24,888 bases of DNA from UBA1367 sp040268355 (GTDB lineage Bacteria > Actinomycetota > Coriobacteriia > Coriobacteriales > Atopobiaceae): the NCBI GenBank assembly GCA_040268355.1, contig JAWRIT010000046.1, positions 1 to 24,888 of the forward strand. The letters run 5' to 3'. Position numbers and translations under genes: made by a program. This document shows positions 1-8,163 of the stretch, one piece after another. The notes beneath the pieces are model-generated. The model was not told the origin of the DNA, did not search any database, and saw only the letters and a program-made list of their open reading frames with translations. Every line of letters begins with the position of its first letter. Within the stretch, counting starts at the first letter, position 1.

Positions 1-45
1 CCCCCCCCCCCCCCCCCCCGACCCGATGAGCTGACGACTCACGAG

Positions 46-402
46 TTGGGAGCCGAGGGCGAGCGCATCGCCATGAGGCTGCTCGAGAGCTTTGGCTATG
101 ACATCGTCGCCCATGGATGGACCTGTCCTGCCGGTGAGGTCGACGTCATCGCGCTCGACGGTGAGACGCACGTGCTCGTCGAGGTCAAGACGCGCCTGTG
201 TCGAGACAGGCCCGCGCCCGTTTCCGCCGAGCAGGCGGTCGACGCCCGTAAGCGGGCTCGTTACCGAGCCATCGCTCGATGGTACCTCGGCGCGGTCGGC
301 AGCGAGGTGCCCCTCAGATTCGACGTCATCGCGATCAGCGTCGCCGCCGATGGGATCTGCTCGTGCAGGCACCTGCGAGACGCCTTTGGCGGCGATCGCT
401 GA
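46..402 (+). CDS. yraN: YraN/UPF0102 family nuclease-like protein
   Basis: A small protein of the YraN family, whose fold resembles Holliday-junction resolvases and PD-(D/E)xK nucleases; its exact role is not settled. The sequence shows the family N-terminal pattern (G-A-E-G-E-R, residues 2-7) and the nuclease-like core, with Asp33 in GEVDVI and Glu46/Lys48 in VEVKTR. The TTG at 46 is the shortest workable start. The frame stays open to the window edge, reading through a 19-C run as proline codons, and HEL just before the TTG also fits the family, so the true start may lie upstream. The stop overlaps the comM start by one base (TGATG). The comM and dprA neighbours suggest a DNA-processing role. 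The family call is firm; the start is uncertain. Confidence 0.85.
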   Translation: MGAEGERIAMRLLESFGYDIVAHGWTCPAGEVDVIALDGETHVLVEVKTRLCRDRPAPVSAEQAVDARKRARYRAIARWYLGAVGSEVPLRFDVIAISVAADGICSCRHLRDAFGGDR

Positions 403-1904
403 TGGGCGCTTCGGCACAGATGGGCTCCTACACCGTGCATGCGGCGGTCATCCGGGGGGCTGAGGCCATGCCGGTGTCCGTCGAGGTCTCGGCCACCTCC
501 GGCATCCCGGGCTACAACATCGTCGGCATGCCCGACTCCATGGTGCTCGAGGCCAGGCAGCGCGTGCGATGCGCCATCGATGCCAGCGGCTTCGACAACC
601 CGGTGCTCAACGTGACCATCAACCTCGCACCATCAGGCGACCGAAAGACGGGCACTGGGCTGGACCTTCCGATGGCGGTCGCGATCCTGGCGGCGACGGG
701 CCAGATCCCCACACGCGACCTCGACCAGTGCCTGTTCGTGGGAGAGCTCGGCCTTCGGGGCAACGTCTGCCCCGTGCGCGGGACGCTGGCCTACGCCCTG
801 CTCGCGCGCCGTTTGGGCCTTGTCCTGGTCGGGGCACCTGACGGGCTTCCCCAGGAGGGGAGCATCTGCCCCTGTCGCTCGCTTGAGCGGCTGGGCAGGC
901 TCCGGCAGGGGGTGGATTCGTTGGAACCCCCGTCAGATGGTGTGGCCATCAGCGCGGACGCAGACCCGTCCGCCCCAGACGCGCTCGACTACGCCGACGT
1001 CTACGACCAGGAGGTGGCCAAGCGCGCCATGGTGGTCGCGGCGACCGGACGCCACGGGCTGCTGATGATCGGGCCCCCGGGCGCGGGCAAGACCATGCTG
1101 GCTCGCCGCCTCCCCACGATCCTCCCACCACTCGATGACGGGGCGCGCATCGAGTCGCTGCTCATGCACTCGGTCGCTGGGCAGGATGCGGGCGCGCTGT
1201 CCCAAGGGCGCCCGCCGTTTCGAGCGCCGCACCACTCGATCTCGGTCGCGGGACTCGTGGGAGGGGGCAGACCCGTCATACCCGGCGAGATCTCCCTTGC
1301 CCATCAGGGGGTCCTCTTCCTAGACGAGCTGCCCGAGTTCGCCTCCAACGTCCTGCAGTCGCTCAGGCAGCCGCTCGAGGACCGCTCCGTGCGCATCGTG
1401 CGGGTCGACGGCGCCTACGTGTTCCCTTGCGCGTTCATGCTCGTGGCGGCGGCCAATCCCTGTCCCTGCGGGCACCTGGGCGATCCGGGCCGCGCCTGCA
1501 CCTGCGCCGCCGCCCTCGTCGAGCGCTACCAGTCCCGCATGGGTGGCCCCTTGGCCGACCGCATCGACATCCACATCGACGTGGCACGGCCTGCCTCGAA
1601 GAAGGTCATCGAGAAGCACGCGGGGCTGTCCTCGCAGGCCATGGCGGACCAGGTTCGCAGCGGCAGGGAGTTCGCGGCGTGGCGGCAGGAGCGCTCCGAG
1701 GGCGAGCCGAGCGCCATCGACACCTTCGACGCCGCCGCCCGCGTCGCCTTCGAGGGCATCGCCACCAGGCTCTCCTTGGGCGGACGCGCCATCGTGCGCG
1801 CCGCGCGGGTGGCACGAACCATCGCCGACCTGGAGCATCACGAACAGGTGAGTCGCGCCGACCTCATCGAGGCCTGCTCGTATAGGGGGAGGGGACATGT
1901 CTGA
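402..1904 (+). CDS. comM: ComM/YifB family Mg-chelatase-like AAA+ ATPase
   Basis: A 500-residue AAA+ protein of the ComM/YifB family. In naturally transformable bacteria ComM is a hexameric helicase that promotes branch migration during integration of single-stranded DNA. Domain order is an N-terminal ChlI/Lon-protease-like fold (about residues 5-170), an AAA+ core with Walker A GPPGAGKT at 224-231 and Walker B VLFLDELPEF near 304-313, a cysteine-rich PCPCGHLGDPG segment, and a C-terminal Mg-chelatase helical domain containing LSLGGRAIVRAARVARTIAD. The ATG at 402 overlaps the yraN stop; a second ATG at 420 would also give a normal N-terminus. Length matches the family (about 500). The C-terminus overlaps dprA by 8 bases, so the two are translationally coupled. 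The gene looks intact. Confidence 0.95.
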   Translation: MGASAQMGSYTVHAAVIRGAEAMPVSVEVSATSGIPGYNIVGMPDSMVLEARQRVRCAIDASGFDNPVLNVTINLAPSGDRKTGTGLDLPMAVAILAATGQIPTRDLDQCLFVGELGLRGNVCPVRGTLAYALLARRLGLVLVGAPDGLPQEGSICPCRSLERLGRLRQGVDSLEPPSDGVAISADADPSAPDALDYADVYDQEVAKRAMVVAATGRHGLLMIGPPGAGKTMLARRLPTILPPLDDGARIESLLMHSVAGQDAGALSQGRPPFRAPHHSISVAGLVGGGRPVIPGEISLAHQGVLFLDELPEFASNVLQSLRQPLEDRSVRIVRVDGAYVFPCAFMLVAAANPCPCGHLGDPGRACTCAAALVERYQSRMGGPLADRIDIHIDVARPASKKVIEKHAGLSSQAMADQVRSGREFAAWRQERSEGEPSAIDTFDAAARVAFEGIATRLSLGGRAIVRAARVARTIADLEHHEQVSRADLIEACSYRGRGHV

Positions 1905-2832
1905 TCTGGGACGAGTGGACGGGCGGCGGTGGAGCCTCGCCCCCGACGACGAGCTCTATCCCGACCGGCTGCGGGACATGGAGCATCCTCCCGAGCTCAT
2001 CCGGGGCATAGGGGACCCCTCGCTGCTCTCGACCCTGTGCCTGGGGGTCATCGGCGCTCGGCGCGCGACGCCCTATGGCCTGGCGGTGGCCCGCAAGGCC
2101 GGTCGCATCGCGGCGGAGTCCGGCATCACGCTCGTCTCAGGAGGGGCCATGGGCTGCGATGCGGCGGCGGCACGCGGCGCGCTCGAGGCGGGAGGCAAGA
2201 CCATCGTGGTCTCGGGGGTCGGGGCGAACCGCGTCTACCCGCGCTCCTCAAGCGACGTGTTCAGGCGCGCGGCGACCGCGGGTGGGGCGGTCATCTCCCT
2301 TGAGCCGTGGGACCAGGACGTGCGCAGGTACGCGTTTCTCAGGCGCAACGTCGTGATAGCCGCCCTGGCCACGGCGCTCGTCGTGAGCGAGGCCGGCCAG
2401 CGCTCGGGAACCACCAGCACGGCCACGGCGGCCTTTGAGATGGGACGCGAGGTCTATGCCATACCGGGCTCCATCTTCTCTCCCGAGTCGCAGGGATCCA
2501 ACGCGCTCATCCGCGACGGTGCGGCGATCGTCACGTGCGAGGAGGACCTCGAGCTGCTCATCTCCCGTGACTTCGGGGTGCTCAGGATGGTGGCGCAGCA
2601 TCCGGCGACCCCGCGTGACCGGATCCTCTCCGCGCTGGTCGCCTCGCCCATGCGCACCGACGACCTCGCCAACAGCCTGGGCGTAGACCCGCTCACCGTC
2701 CTGCAGCAGATCGCGGACTTCGAGGTGCGGGGCGTGATCATGCGCCTTCCTGACGGTCGCTACTGCCCCACGCAGGAGACGCTGCTCGCTCGCGATAGAA
2801 TAGAGGGCCAAGAAGAGCGGCATGACGTATGA
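1897..2832 (+). CDS. dprA: DNA-processing protein DprA (Smf)
   Basis: DprA binds incoming single-stranded DNA and loads RecA during natural transformation; many non-competent bacteria also keep it. The 311-residue protein has a Rossmann-like core with GARRATPYG (53-61), SGGAMGCDAA (81-90, where SGxAxGID is more usual), FLRRNVVIAAL (148-157), GTTSTATAAFEMGREVYAIPG (171-191) and GSNALIRDGA (200-209). A C-terminal winged-helix domain spans about 238-290. The usual N-terminal SAM-like extension is short. The ATG at 1897 follows a purine-rich ribosome-binding site (GGGGGAGGGG) inside the comM 3' end. The stop overlaps the trmFO ATG as ATGA. The Ile-to-Cys change in the SGxAxGID motif is a minor oddity. 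Confidence 0.95.
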   Translation: MSDLGRVDGRRWSLAPDDELYPDRLRDMEHPPELIRGIGDPSLLSTLCLGVIGARRATPYGLAVARKAGRIAAESGITLVSGGAMGCDAAAARGALEAGGKTIVVSGVGANRVYPRSSSDVFRRAATAGGAVISLEPWDQDVRRYAFLRRNVVIAALATALVVSEAGQRSGTTSTATAAFEMGREVYAIPGSIFSPESQGSNALIRDGAAIVTCEEDLELLISRDFGVLRMVAQHPATPRDRILSALVASPMRTDDLANSLGVDPLTVLQQIADFEVRGVIMRLPDGRYCPTQETLLARDRIEGQEERHDV

Positions 2833-4181
2833 GGGGAGCAGCGGTGGAGCAGGTCGTGAGCGTGGTGGGCGGAGGCCTTGCGGGCGCCGAGTGCGCCTTG
2901 CAGTTGGCGAGGCGCGGCGTGCGCGTGAGGCTGTTCGAGCAGCGTCCGGGAGGCAACGCGCCGGCCCATCACACAGACCGGCTGGCCGAGCTCGTCTGCT
3001 CCAACTCGCTCAAGGCGCAGCGCTTGGAGAGCGCTGCCGGCCTGCTCAAGCACGAGCTGACGGTCATGGGCAGCGCGCTTCTGGAGATGGCGCGCGCCTC
3101 TGCCGTCGCGGCCGGAGGGGCGCTCGCCGTGGACCGTGACGCCTTCTCCGAGCGCGTGAGCGCCGCGGTGGATGCCGAGCCGCTGATCGAGCTCGTGCGC
3201 GAGGAGGTGACGCGCATCCCGGCCGGCCCGTGCGTTATTGCGGCGGGACCGCTCTGCTCGCCGTCGCTGCTTGAGGCGCTTGGCGAGCTCGTGGGGGGCG
3301 AGCGCCTCTCGTTCTTCGACGCGGCGGCGCCCATCGTGGACGCGCAGAGCGTCGATCGCGACGTGGTCTTCAGCCAGTCCCGCTACGAACAGGGTCAGGG
3401 CGACTACCTCAACTGTCCCATGGACCAAAAGAGCTACGAGCGCTTTCATGCCGAACTGGTGGGGGCCCGCCGCGTCGTGCTGCGCGACTTCGAGCAGGCC
3501 GATCTGTTCTGTGCCTGCCAGCCGGTGGAGGAGGTCGCCCGCAAGGGCGTCGACACGCTGCGCTTTGGTGCGCTCAAGCCGGTGGGGCTGGTGGATCCCC
3601 GGACGGGGCGGCGTCCGTGGGCGGTCGTGCAGCTGCGTCCCGAGAACGCGTCATGCACCGCGTACAACCTCGTGGGCTTCCAGACCAACCTCACCTGGGG
3701 CGAGCAGGAGCGCGTCTTCAGGATGATCCCCGGCCTTGAGCGTGCGGACTTCTTCCGCTATGGGGTCATGCACCGCAATTCCTTCGTGGACGCCCCGCGC
3801 GTGCTCGACACCAGCCTCGCCGTGCCTGGGACGCAGGTGCGGCTGGCCGGCCAGATCACCGGCACCGAGGGTTACGTCGAGGCGATCGCCTCGGGGCTGC
3901 TCGCGGCGCTCAACACCTACGCGGACCTCACGGGTGCGGAGCACGTGTCGCTTCCGGCGACGACGGCCTTCGGGTCGCTTGTCGCCTATGCAACGGACCC
4001 GGCGACCGAGCCCTACCAGCCGATGCACGTGAACTTCGGGCTGCTGCCGCCACTGGGCGGCAAGCGCCTGCGCAAGCGGGAGCGCTACGCCGCCTATGCC
4101 CGCCGTGCCGTGGACGACCTCGACGCCTACGTGAGCGCCCGCACGGAGCTGTTCGCCGCGCGGGAGGTGGGGCGGCCATGA
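2829..4181 (+). CDS. trmFO: Methylenetetrahydrofolate--tRNA-(uracil-5-)-methyltransferase TrmFO
   Basis: TrmFO is the FAD- and folate-dependent enzyme that makes 5-methyluridine at position 54 of the tRNA T-loop, taking the methylene group from 5,10-methylenetetrahydrofolate. The 450-residue protein starts with a dinucleotide-binding motif, GGGLAGAECA (about 14-23). It carries the family block APAHHTDRLAELVCSNSLK (44-62), with Cys57 matching the conserved first cysteine, and Cys230 in CACQPVEE, the expected catalytic cysteine. The ATG at 2829 overlaps the dprA stop (ATGA). A GTG at 2844 preceded by AGGGGAG is an alternative start that would still keep the FAD motif. TrmFO is common in Firmicutes and rare in most actinobacteria, which supports a coriobacterial host. 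The 3' end overlaps xerC by 4 bases. Confidence 0.95.
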   Translation: MRGAAVEQVVSVVGGGLAGAECALQLARRGVRVRLFEQRPGGNAPAHHTDRLAELVCSNSLKAQRLESAAGLLKHELTVMGSALLEMARASAVAAGGALAVDRDAFSERVSAAVDAEPLIELVREEVTRIPAGPCVIAAGPLCSPSLLEALGELVGGERLSFFDAAAPIVDAQSVDRDVVFSQSRYEQGQGDYLNCPMDQKSYERFHAELVGARRVVLRDFEQADLFCACQPVEEVARKGVDTLRFGALKPVGLVDPRTGRRPWAVVQLRPENASCTAYNLVGFQTNLTWGEQERVFRMIPGLERADFFRYGVMHRNSFVDAPRVLDTSLAVPGTQVRLAGQITGTEGYVEAIASGLLAALNTYADLTGAEHVSLPATTAFGSLVAYATDPATEPYQPMHVNFGLLPPLGGKRLRKRERYAAYARRAVDDLDAYVSARTELFAAREVGRP

Positions 4182-5113
4182 GCGCCGAGACCCGCTCGCA
4201 GGCCCAGGACGCCTTCGAGCGCGACGCCCAGGACTACATCGCCTACCTGGCGGGCGTGCGCAACCTCTCGCCGAACACGGTGCGCGCCTACCAGATGGAC
4301 GTGCGGGCGTACTGCGACTGGACTCGCCGCGAGGGAGTGGTGGGTGGCGCCGCCTCGCATCGCGACCTCAGGCGCTACCTCGGCGAGCTGAGCCGCTCGG
4401 GCTACTCGACGACCACCATCAACCGTCACCTCTCGGCCGTGCGGGGCCTCTACCGGTGGCTCGTGGGGGAGGGCCGCGTCACCACCGACGCCGCGGCGGC
4501 GCTCGCAGGCCCCAAGGTCGCGCGCACGCTGCCCCGGACCCTCTCCGACGACGACTTCGAGGCGCTGGTGGCCACCTGCGACGAGTCGAGCGCGGAGGGA
4601 CTTCGCGACCGCGCCTTCATCGAGGTGCTCTATGCGACGGGCGCCCGCATCTCGGAGGTGTCACGGCTGGACAGGGGAGACGTGGACTTCGCACAGGCAC
4701 AGGTCCGCCTCTTTGGCAAGGGCTCCAAGGAGCGCGTGGTCCCGTTCTATCCAAGGGCCGCCCGCGCGTTGGGTCGCTACCTTGCCGACGGGCGTCCTGC
4801 GCTCGTCGCGCGCCGTGCCCAAGGGACGCCGACAGAGGCGCTGTTCGTCTCCACGCGTGGCAACCGCATGTCCGCCGACGCCCTGCGCACGCGGTTCGAG
4901 CGGCACGTGCGCGAGGCGGGCGTCGAGGTGGGCACGACGCCGCACGCCATGCGCCACAGCTTCGCCACCGAGCTGCTGGGCGGTGGGGCCGACCTCCGCA
5001 GCGTCCAGGAGCTGCTCGGGCACGAGAGCCTGGCGACGACGCAGATCTACACGCACCTCTCCATCGATCGCTTGAAGGACGCGACCCGACAGGCGCATCC
5101 GCGCGGCGAGTAG
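4178..5113 (+). CDS. xerC: Tyrosine recombinase XerC-like
   Basis: A 311-residue tyrosine recombinase of the XerC/XerD type, expected to resolve chromosome dimers at dif with a partner recombinase. The N-terminal SAM-like core-binding domain covers about 13-100 (AYLAGVRNLSPNTVRAY). The C-terminal catalytic domain has the full set of active residues: Arg157 (TGARISE), Lys181 (FGKGSKER), His256 and Arg259 (HAMRHSFAT), His282 (LLGHESL) and Tyr291 (QIYTHLS). The ATG at 4178 overlaps the trmFO stop. The dprA-trmFO-xerC order matches the Firmicutes arrangement (smf-topA-gid-codV), here without topA. Being inside a housekeeping operon, it is more likely the chromosomal Xer protein than a phage integrase. 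Whether it is XerC or XerD cannot be settled from sequence alone. Confidence 0.92.
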   Translation: MSAETRSQAQDAFERDAQDYIAYLAGVRNLSPNTVRAYQMDVRAYCDWTRREGVVGGAASHRDLRRYLGELSRSGYSTTTINRHLSAVRGLYRWLVGEGRVTTDAAAALAGPKVARTLPRTLSDDDFEALVATCDESSAEGLRDRAFIEVLYATGARISEVSRLDRGDVDFAQAQVRLFGKGSKERVVPFYPRAARALGRYLADGRPALVARRAQGTPTEALFVSTRGNRMSADALRTRFERHVREAGVEVGTTPHAMRHSFATELLGGGADLRSVQELLGHESLATTQIYTHLSIDRLKDATRQAHPRGE

Positions 5114-5285
5114 GGCCGGCGCCTGAGGGCGCCCACATGAGCGGGCGAGTGAGGCGGGCGTCTCCTGGGGGCGTCGCCGTCCGGATCGGGTGCCCTCGTG
5201 CGCCATCCGCAGGGGAGGCGGCCAGACGTTGTGCATGAGTCGTCGCCGTAGCAGGATGTGAAGGGTAAGTTGCGTCTCTGGCAGC
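5114..5285 (+). other. Non-coding spacer after xerC
   Basis: First half of the 344-base gap between xerC and rpsB. I find no plausible gene in it on either strand. Just after the xerC stop there is a GC-only stem, GGCGCC (5118-5123) / GGCGCC (5128-5133), with a TGAG loop. It lacks a T run, so it is at best a weak terminator. The rest shows no motif I can name. Confidence 0.5.
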
Positions 5286-5315
5286 TCGACAGCAGATCTC
5301 CCGTGCTGCTATACT
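5286..5315 (+). promoter_or_regulatory. Predicted sigma-70-type promoter of rpsB-tsf
   Basis: A -35 box TCGACA (5286-5291), an 18-base spacer and a -10 box TATACT (5310-5315). A TG at 5307-5308 makes it an extended -10 (TGCTATACT). Transcription should start near 5322, leaving a leader of about 136 bases before rpsB. This is the best promoter match in the window. Confidence 0.75.
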
Positions 5316-5321
5316 GTCGGG

Positions 5322-5457
5322 TTGTTGTGCATCCGCACGACATCAATTCGCACGCGTGGGCGACCTTCCGGCCGCGGTGCTCGAGGCGCACAGCCGGGTC
5401 TCGGGTGGCTTTGGAAGGGCGGACCCCGCGCGGAGGACCAACCATTGGAGGTTAGAC
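5322..5457 (+). promoter_or_regulatory. Structured 5' leader of rpsB, candidate S2 autoregulatory site
   Basis: The predicted leader folds into at least three elements. A 7-bp hairpin GTTGTGC/GCACGAC (5324-5330/5335-5341, one G-U pair) lies at the very 5' end. A bulged stem follows, CCGGC (5368-5372)/GCCGG (5393-5397) closing GTGC/GCAC (5377-5380/5388-5391). A small CCAA/TTGG stem (5438-5441/5445-5448) touches the Shine-Dalgarno GGAGG (5447-5451). Many bacteria autoregulate rpsB through ribosomal protein S2 binding its own leader. That this leader does so is inference; no named RNA family was recognised. Confidence 0.4.
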
Positions 5458-6243
5458 ATGGCTGTGAAGATCAACATCAGGACCCTGCTCGAGGCCGGGT
5501 GCCACTATGGGCACCAGACGCGCCGCTGGAACCCGAAGATGCGTCCCTTCATCTTCGGCGAGCGCAACGGCATCTACATCCTCGACCTCAAGCAGACGGT
5601 CGTCGACGCCGACCGCGCGTACTCGTTCCTCAAGGACAGCGCCGCCAAGGGTGGCAAGGTGCTGTTCGTCGGGACCAAGAAGCAGGCGCAGGAGCCCATC
5701 GCCACGCAGGCCGCACGCTGCGGCATGCCCTACATCAACCAGCGCTGGCTCGGCGGCATGCTCACCAACTTCGTCACGATGCGCTCCCGCATCGATCGCA
5801 TGGAGGAGCTCGAGGCCATGGTCGCCGACGGCCGCATGGCCGCCCGCGGCAAGAAGGAGCAGGCCGTGCTCACCAAGGAGCTCGAGAAGCTCCAGCGCAA
5901 CCTGGGTGGCGTGCGTGACATGCACGCCCTTCCGCAGGCCATCTTCGTCGTCGACACCAAGCGCGAGGAGATTGCCGTCAAGGAGGCCAACCGCCTGCAC
6001 ATCCCGGTTGTCGGCCTGCTTGACACCAACTCTGATCCCGATGTCATCGACTACGGCATTCCCGCCAACGATGACGCCATCCGCTCGGTGAACCTCATGT
6101 GCGAGCTGGTCGCCGACGCCGTGCTGGCCGGCTCCGGCAAGGAGCAGATCTCCGTCGAGGAGATGGCCGCCGGCGAGACCACCCCGGCCGTCGAGGTCGA
6201 GCAGGCAGCAGCCGACGCTCCCGCAGCAACCGTCACCGAGTAG
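5458..6243 (+). CDS. rpsB: 30S ribosomal protein S2
   Basis: Small-subunit ribosomal protein S2, 261 residues. It has the typical opening VKINIRTLLEAGCHYGHQTRRWNPKM, the central coiled-coil insertion (about 100-155, rich in E/K/R), and the conserved RWLGGMLTNF and NDDAIRSVNLMCELVADA blocks. The C-terminal tail (about 225-261) is an Ala/Glu-rich extension, common in actinobacterial S2. The ATG at 5458 is preceded by GGAGG at 5447-5451. An upstream in-frame extension exists but lies in the leader and bears no S2 similarity, so it is not used. It is followed after 39 bases by tsf, a nearly universal pair. Confidence 0.98.
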   Translation: MAVKINIRTLLEAGCHYGHQTRRWNPKMRPFIFGERNGIYILDLKQTVVDADRAYSFLKDSAAKGGKVLFVGTKKQAQEPIATQAARCGMPYINQRWLGGMLTNFVTMRSRIDRMEELEAMVADGRMAARGKKEQAVLTKELEKLQRNLGGVRDMHALPQAIFVVDTKREEIAVKEANRLHIPVVGLLDTNSDPDVIDYGIPANDDAIRSVNLMCELVADAVLAGSGKEQISVEEMAAGETTPAVEVEQAAADAPAATVTE

Positions 6244-6282
6244 TCCCGAGAGAACACACGCGCCTTACAAGGAGGAACACCT

Positions 6283-7155
6283 ATGGCTCAAGTTACCGCC
6301 GCTCTGGTCAAGCAGCTCCGCGAGATGACCGACTCGCCCATGATGGAGTGCAAGAAGGCCCTGGTCGAGGCCGATGGCGACCTCGAGGCCGCCGTCGACA
6401 TCCTGCGCAAGATGGGTGTCGCCAAGGCCGTCAAGCGTGCGGGCCGCGACACCAACGAGGGCACCATCGCCGCCTTCGTCGCCGCCGACGGCAAGCGCGG
6501 GGCCCTGCTCGAGCTCAGCTGCGAGACCGACTTCGTGGGCACCAACCCGAAGTTCACTGGCTTTGCCGCCGACCTCGCCGAGGTCGTCGCAGAGAACGAT
6601 CCCGCCGACCTCGAGGCCCTGAAGAGCTGTCCGATGGGCGAGAGCACCGTCGAGGCCGAGCTCACCGAGATGATCCACGTCATCGGCGAGAACATGAAGA
6701 TCCAGCGCTTTGCGCGCGTCACCGTCGAGAATGGCGCGCTGGGCAGCTACGTGCACCTGGGCGGCAAGCTCGCTGACATCGTGACCTTCGAGTTCTCCAA
6801 GCCCGAGACGGCCGAGAACGAGCAGTTCAAGAGCTTCGCGCATGACGTCGCCATGCAGGTTGCCGCCATGCCGTCGGTCGCGTGCCGCCGCGAGGACGTC
6901 CCCGCCGACGTCATCGCTCGTGAGAAGGCCATCTACATGGCCCAGGCCGCCGAGTCCGGCAAGCCCGAAGCCATTCAGGAGCGCATCGCCACCGGGCGCC
7001 TGGAGAAGTTCTACAAGGAGAGCTGCCTGGTGGAGCAGGACTTCATCAAGGACGGCGGCATGACCATCTCCGAGCTCGCCGGCAAGGTCGGCGCCGAGGT
7101 GGGGGACACCATCGAGGTCATGTCCTTCGTGCGCTACGCCTTTGGCCAGGAGTAG
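6283..7155 (+). CDS. tsf: Translation elongation factor Ts
   Basis: EF-Ts is the nucleotide-exchange factor that regenerates EF-Tu-GTP. The 290-residue protein has the N-terminal UBA-like domain (AALVKQLREMTDSPMMECKKAL, about 5-26), the EF-Tu contact motif with TDFV (residues 83-86), and the core dimerisation subdomains with SFAHDVAMQVAAMPS near 185-200. The ATG at 6283 has a strong site, AAGGAGG, ending at 6275. It is the last gene of the rpsB-tsf unit and is followed by a clear terminator. Confidence 0.98.
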   Translation: MAQVTAALVKQLREMTDSPMMECKKALVEADGDLEAAVDILRKMGVAKAVKRAGRDTNEGTIAAFVAADGKRGALLELSCETDFVGTNPKFTGFAADLAEVVAENDPADLEALKSCPMGESTVEAELTEMIHVIGENMKIQRFARVTVENGALGSYVHLGGKLADIVTFEFSKPETAENEQFKSFAHDVAMQVAAMPSVACRREDVPADVIAREKAIYMAQAAESGKPEAIQERIATGRLEKFYKESCLVEQDFIKDGGMTISELAGKVGAEVGDTIEVMSFVRYAFGQE

Positions 7156-7179
7156 CCACACCAGCTCATAGCACGCATC

Positions 7180-7212
7180 GGGGGCGGCACCATCTCGTGC
7201 CGACCCCTTTTT
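7180..7212 (+). terminator. Rho-independent terminator after tsf
   Basis: The stem is GGGG-CGGCAC (7181-7190) paired with GTGCCG-A-CCCC (7197-7207), with one bulged A and a CATCTC loop, followed by five T residues (7208-7212). Position and structure are those of a canonical intrinsic terminator ending rpsB-tsf. Confidence 0.88.
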
Positions 7213-7317
7213 GCATCACGGCCCGCGTCCTGGCGCCAAATCTCGACGACCGGGACGCCTTTCACCGTGCGAATGCTGTAGGGTCGTCCGCATGGTGCGG
7301 GGACCGAGCGCTCCGTT

Positions 7318-7326
7318 TGCTAAACT
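7318..7326 (+). promoter_or_regulatory. Predicted extended -10 promoter of the pyrH operon
   Basis: TGCTAAACT at 7318-7326 gives an extended -10 (TGn plus TAAACT). No good -35 box is visible about 17 bases upstream. It lies downstream of the tsf terminator and about 60 bases before pyrH, where a promoter is required. Confidence 0.55.
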
Positions 7327-7385
7327 TCTAGGGATTGTGGCCCTGGAGCTCCGCTTGTGTGCGGGCATCGACAGAGGGAGGACCG

Positions 7386-8105
7386 TTGGCAGAGTACAAG
7401 TTCAGGCGCGTGCTGCTCAAGCTTTCGGGCGAGGCGCTCATGGGCGAGCGCTCCTTTGGCATCGACCCTGAGGTCGTGCAGCGCATTGCCGAGTCGATCA
7501 AGCCGGCCTACGAGGACGGCGTGCAGATCGCGGTCGTCGTGGGAGGCGGCAACATCTATCGTGGCCTGGAGGGGGCCGCCGAGGGCATGGATCGCGCCCA
7601 AGGCGACAACATGGGCATGCTCGCCACGGTCATCAACTCCCTCGCGCTGCAGGACTGCTTCGAGAAGAACGGGTTCGACTGTCGTGTCATGAGCGCCATC
7701 GAGATGCACGCGATCTCCGAGACCTACATCCGTCGTCGGGCGATCCGTCACCTCGAGAAGGGCCGCGTCACCATCTTTGCGGCAGGGACCGGCAACCCCT
7801 ACTTCACCACCGACACCTGCGCCGCCCTTCGCGCCTGCGAGATCGGCGCGGACATCCTCATGAAGGCGACCAAGGTCGACGGCATCTACGACAAGGATCC
7901 CGTCAAGCACCCCGACGCCCGGAAGTACGACACGATCACCTACCGCGACGTGCTCAAGTGGCGCCTGCAGGTCATGGACGCGACGGCCACGGCGCTGTGC
8001 CAGGACAACGCGATGCCCATCATGGTCTTCAACATGGAGCAGGAGGGCGCCATCGTGCGAGCGCTCAAGGGCGAGGTGGTCGGCACCACGGTCGTGGAGG
8101 GATAG
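7386..8105 (+). CDS. pyrH: Uridylate kinase (UMP kinase)
   Basis: The bacterial hexameric UMP kinase phosphorylates UMP to UDP for pyrimidine nucleotide synthesis. The 239-residue amino-acid-kinase-fold protein shows LKLSGEALMG near the N-terminus, the glycine-rich VVGGGNIYRG, and the substrate/effector region DTCAALRACEIGADILMKATKVDGIYDKDP. The chosen start is TTG at 7386, because GAGGGAGGAC lies directly upstream and the N-terminus then aligns with the family. A longer in-frame GTG start at 7335 would add residues unlike any PyrH. It opens a long operon and is followed by frr after 58 bases. Confidence 0.97.
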   Translation: MAEYKFRRVLLKLSGEALMGERSFGIDPEVVQRIAESIKPAYEDGVQIAVVVGGGNIYRGLEGAAEGMDRAQGDNMGMLATVINSLALQDCFEKNGFDCRVMSAIEMHAISETYIRRRAIRHLEKGRVTIFAAGTGNPYFTTDTCAALRACEIGADILMKATKVDGIYDKDPVKHPDARKYDTITYRDVLKWRLQVMDATATALCQDNAMPIMVFNMEQEGAIVRALKGEVVGTTVVEG

Positions 8106-8163
8106 GCGAGCAGTCGGTCGGACGCGTTTTGACAACGAGCAACGAGAGTGAGGCTGGACGATC

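Noticed and set aside
2..34. A frame ending ...DPMS-stop at 34, perhaps the end of an upstream gene such as rnhB.
   Set aside because: Only a proline tract and four residues are visible, so no identity can be supported.
4178..5113. XerC-like recombinase as a mobile-element integrase.
   Set aside because: It sits in a conserved housekeeping operon with overlapping codons and normal base composition, away from the tRNA-adjacent insert.
8129..8157. TTGACA at 8129-8134 as a promoter for frr.
   Set aside because: No -10-like box lies 16-18 bases downstream. The site is within a continuous operon spacer.
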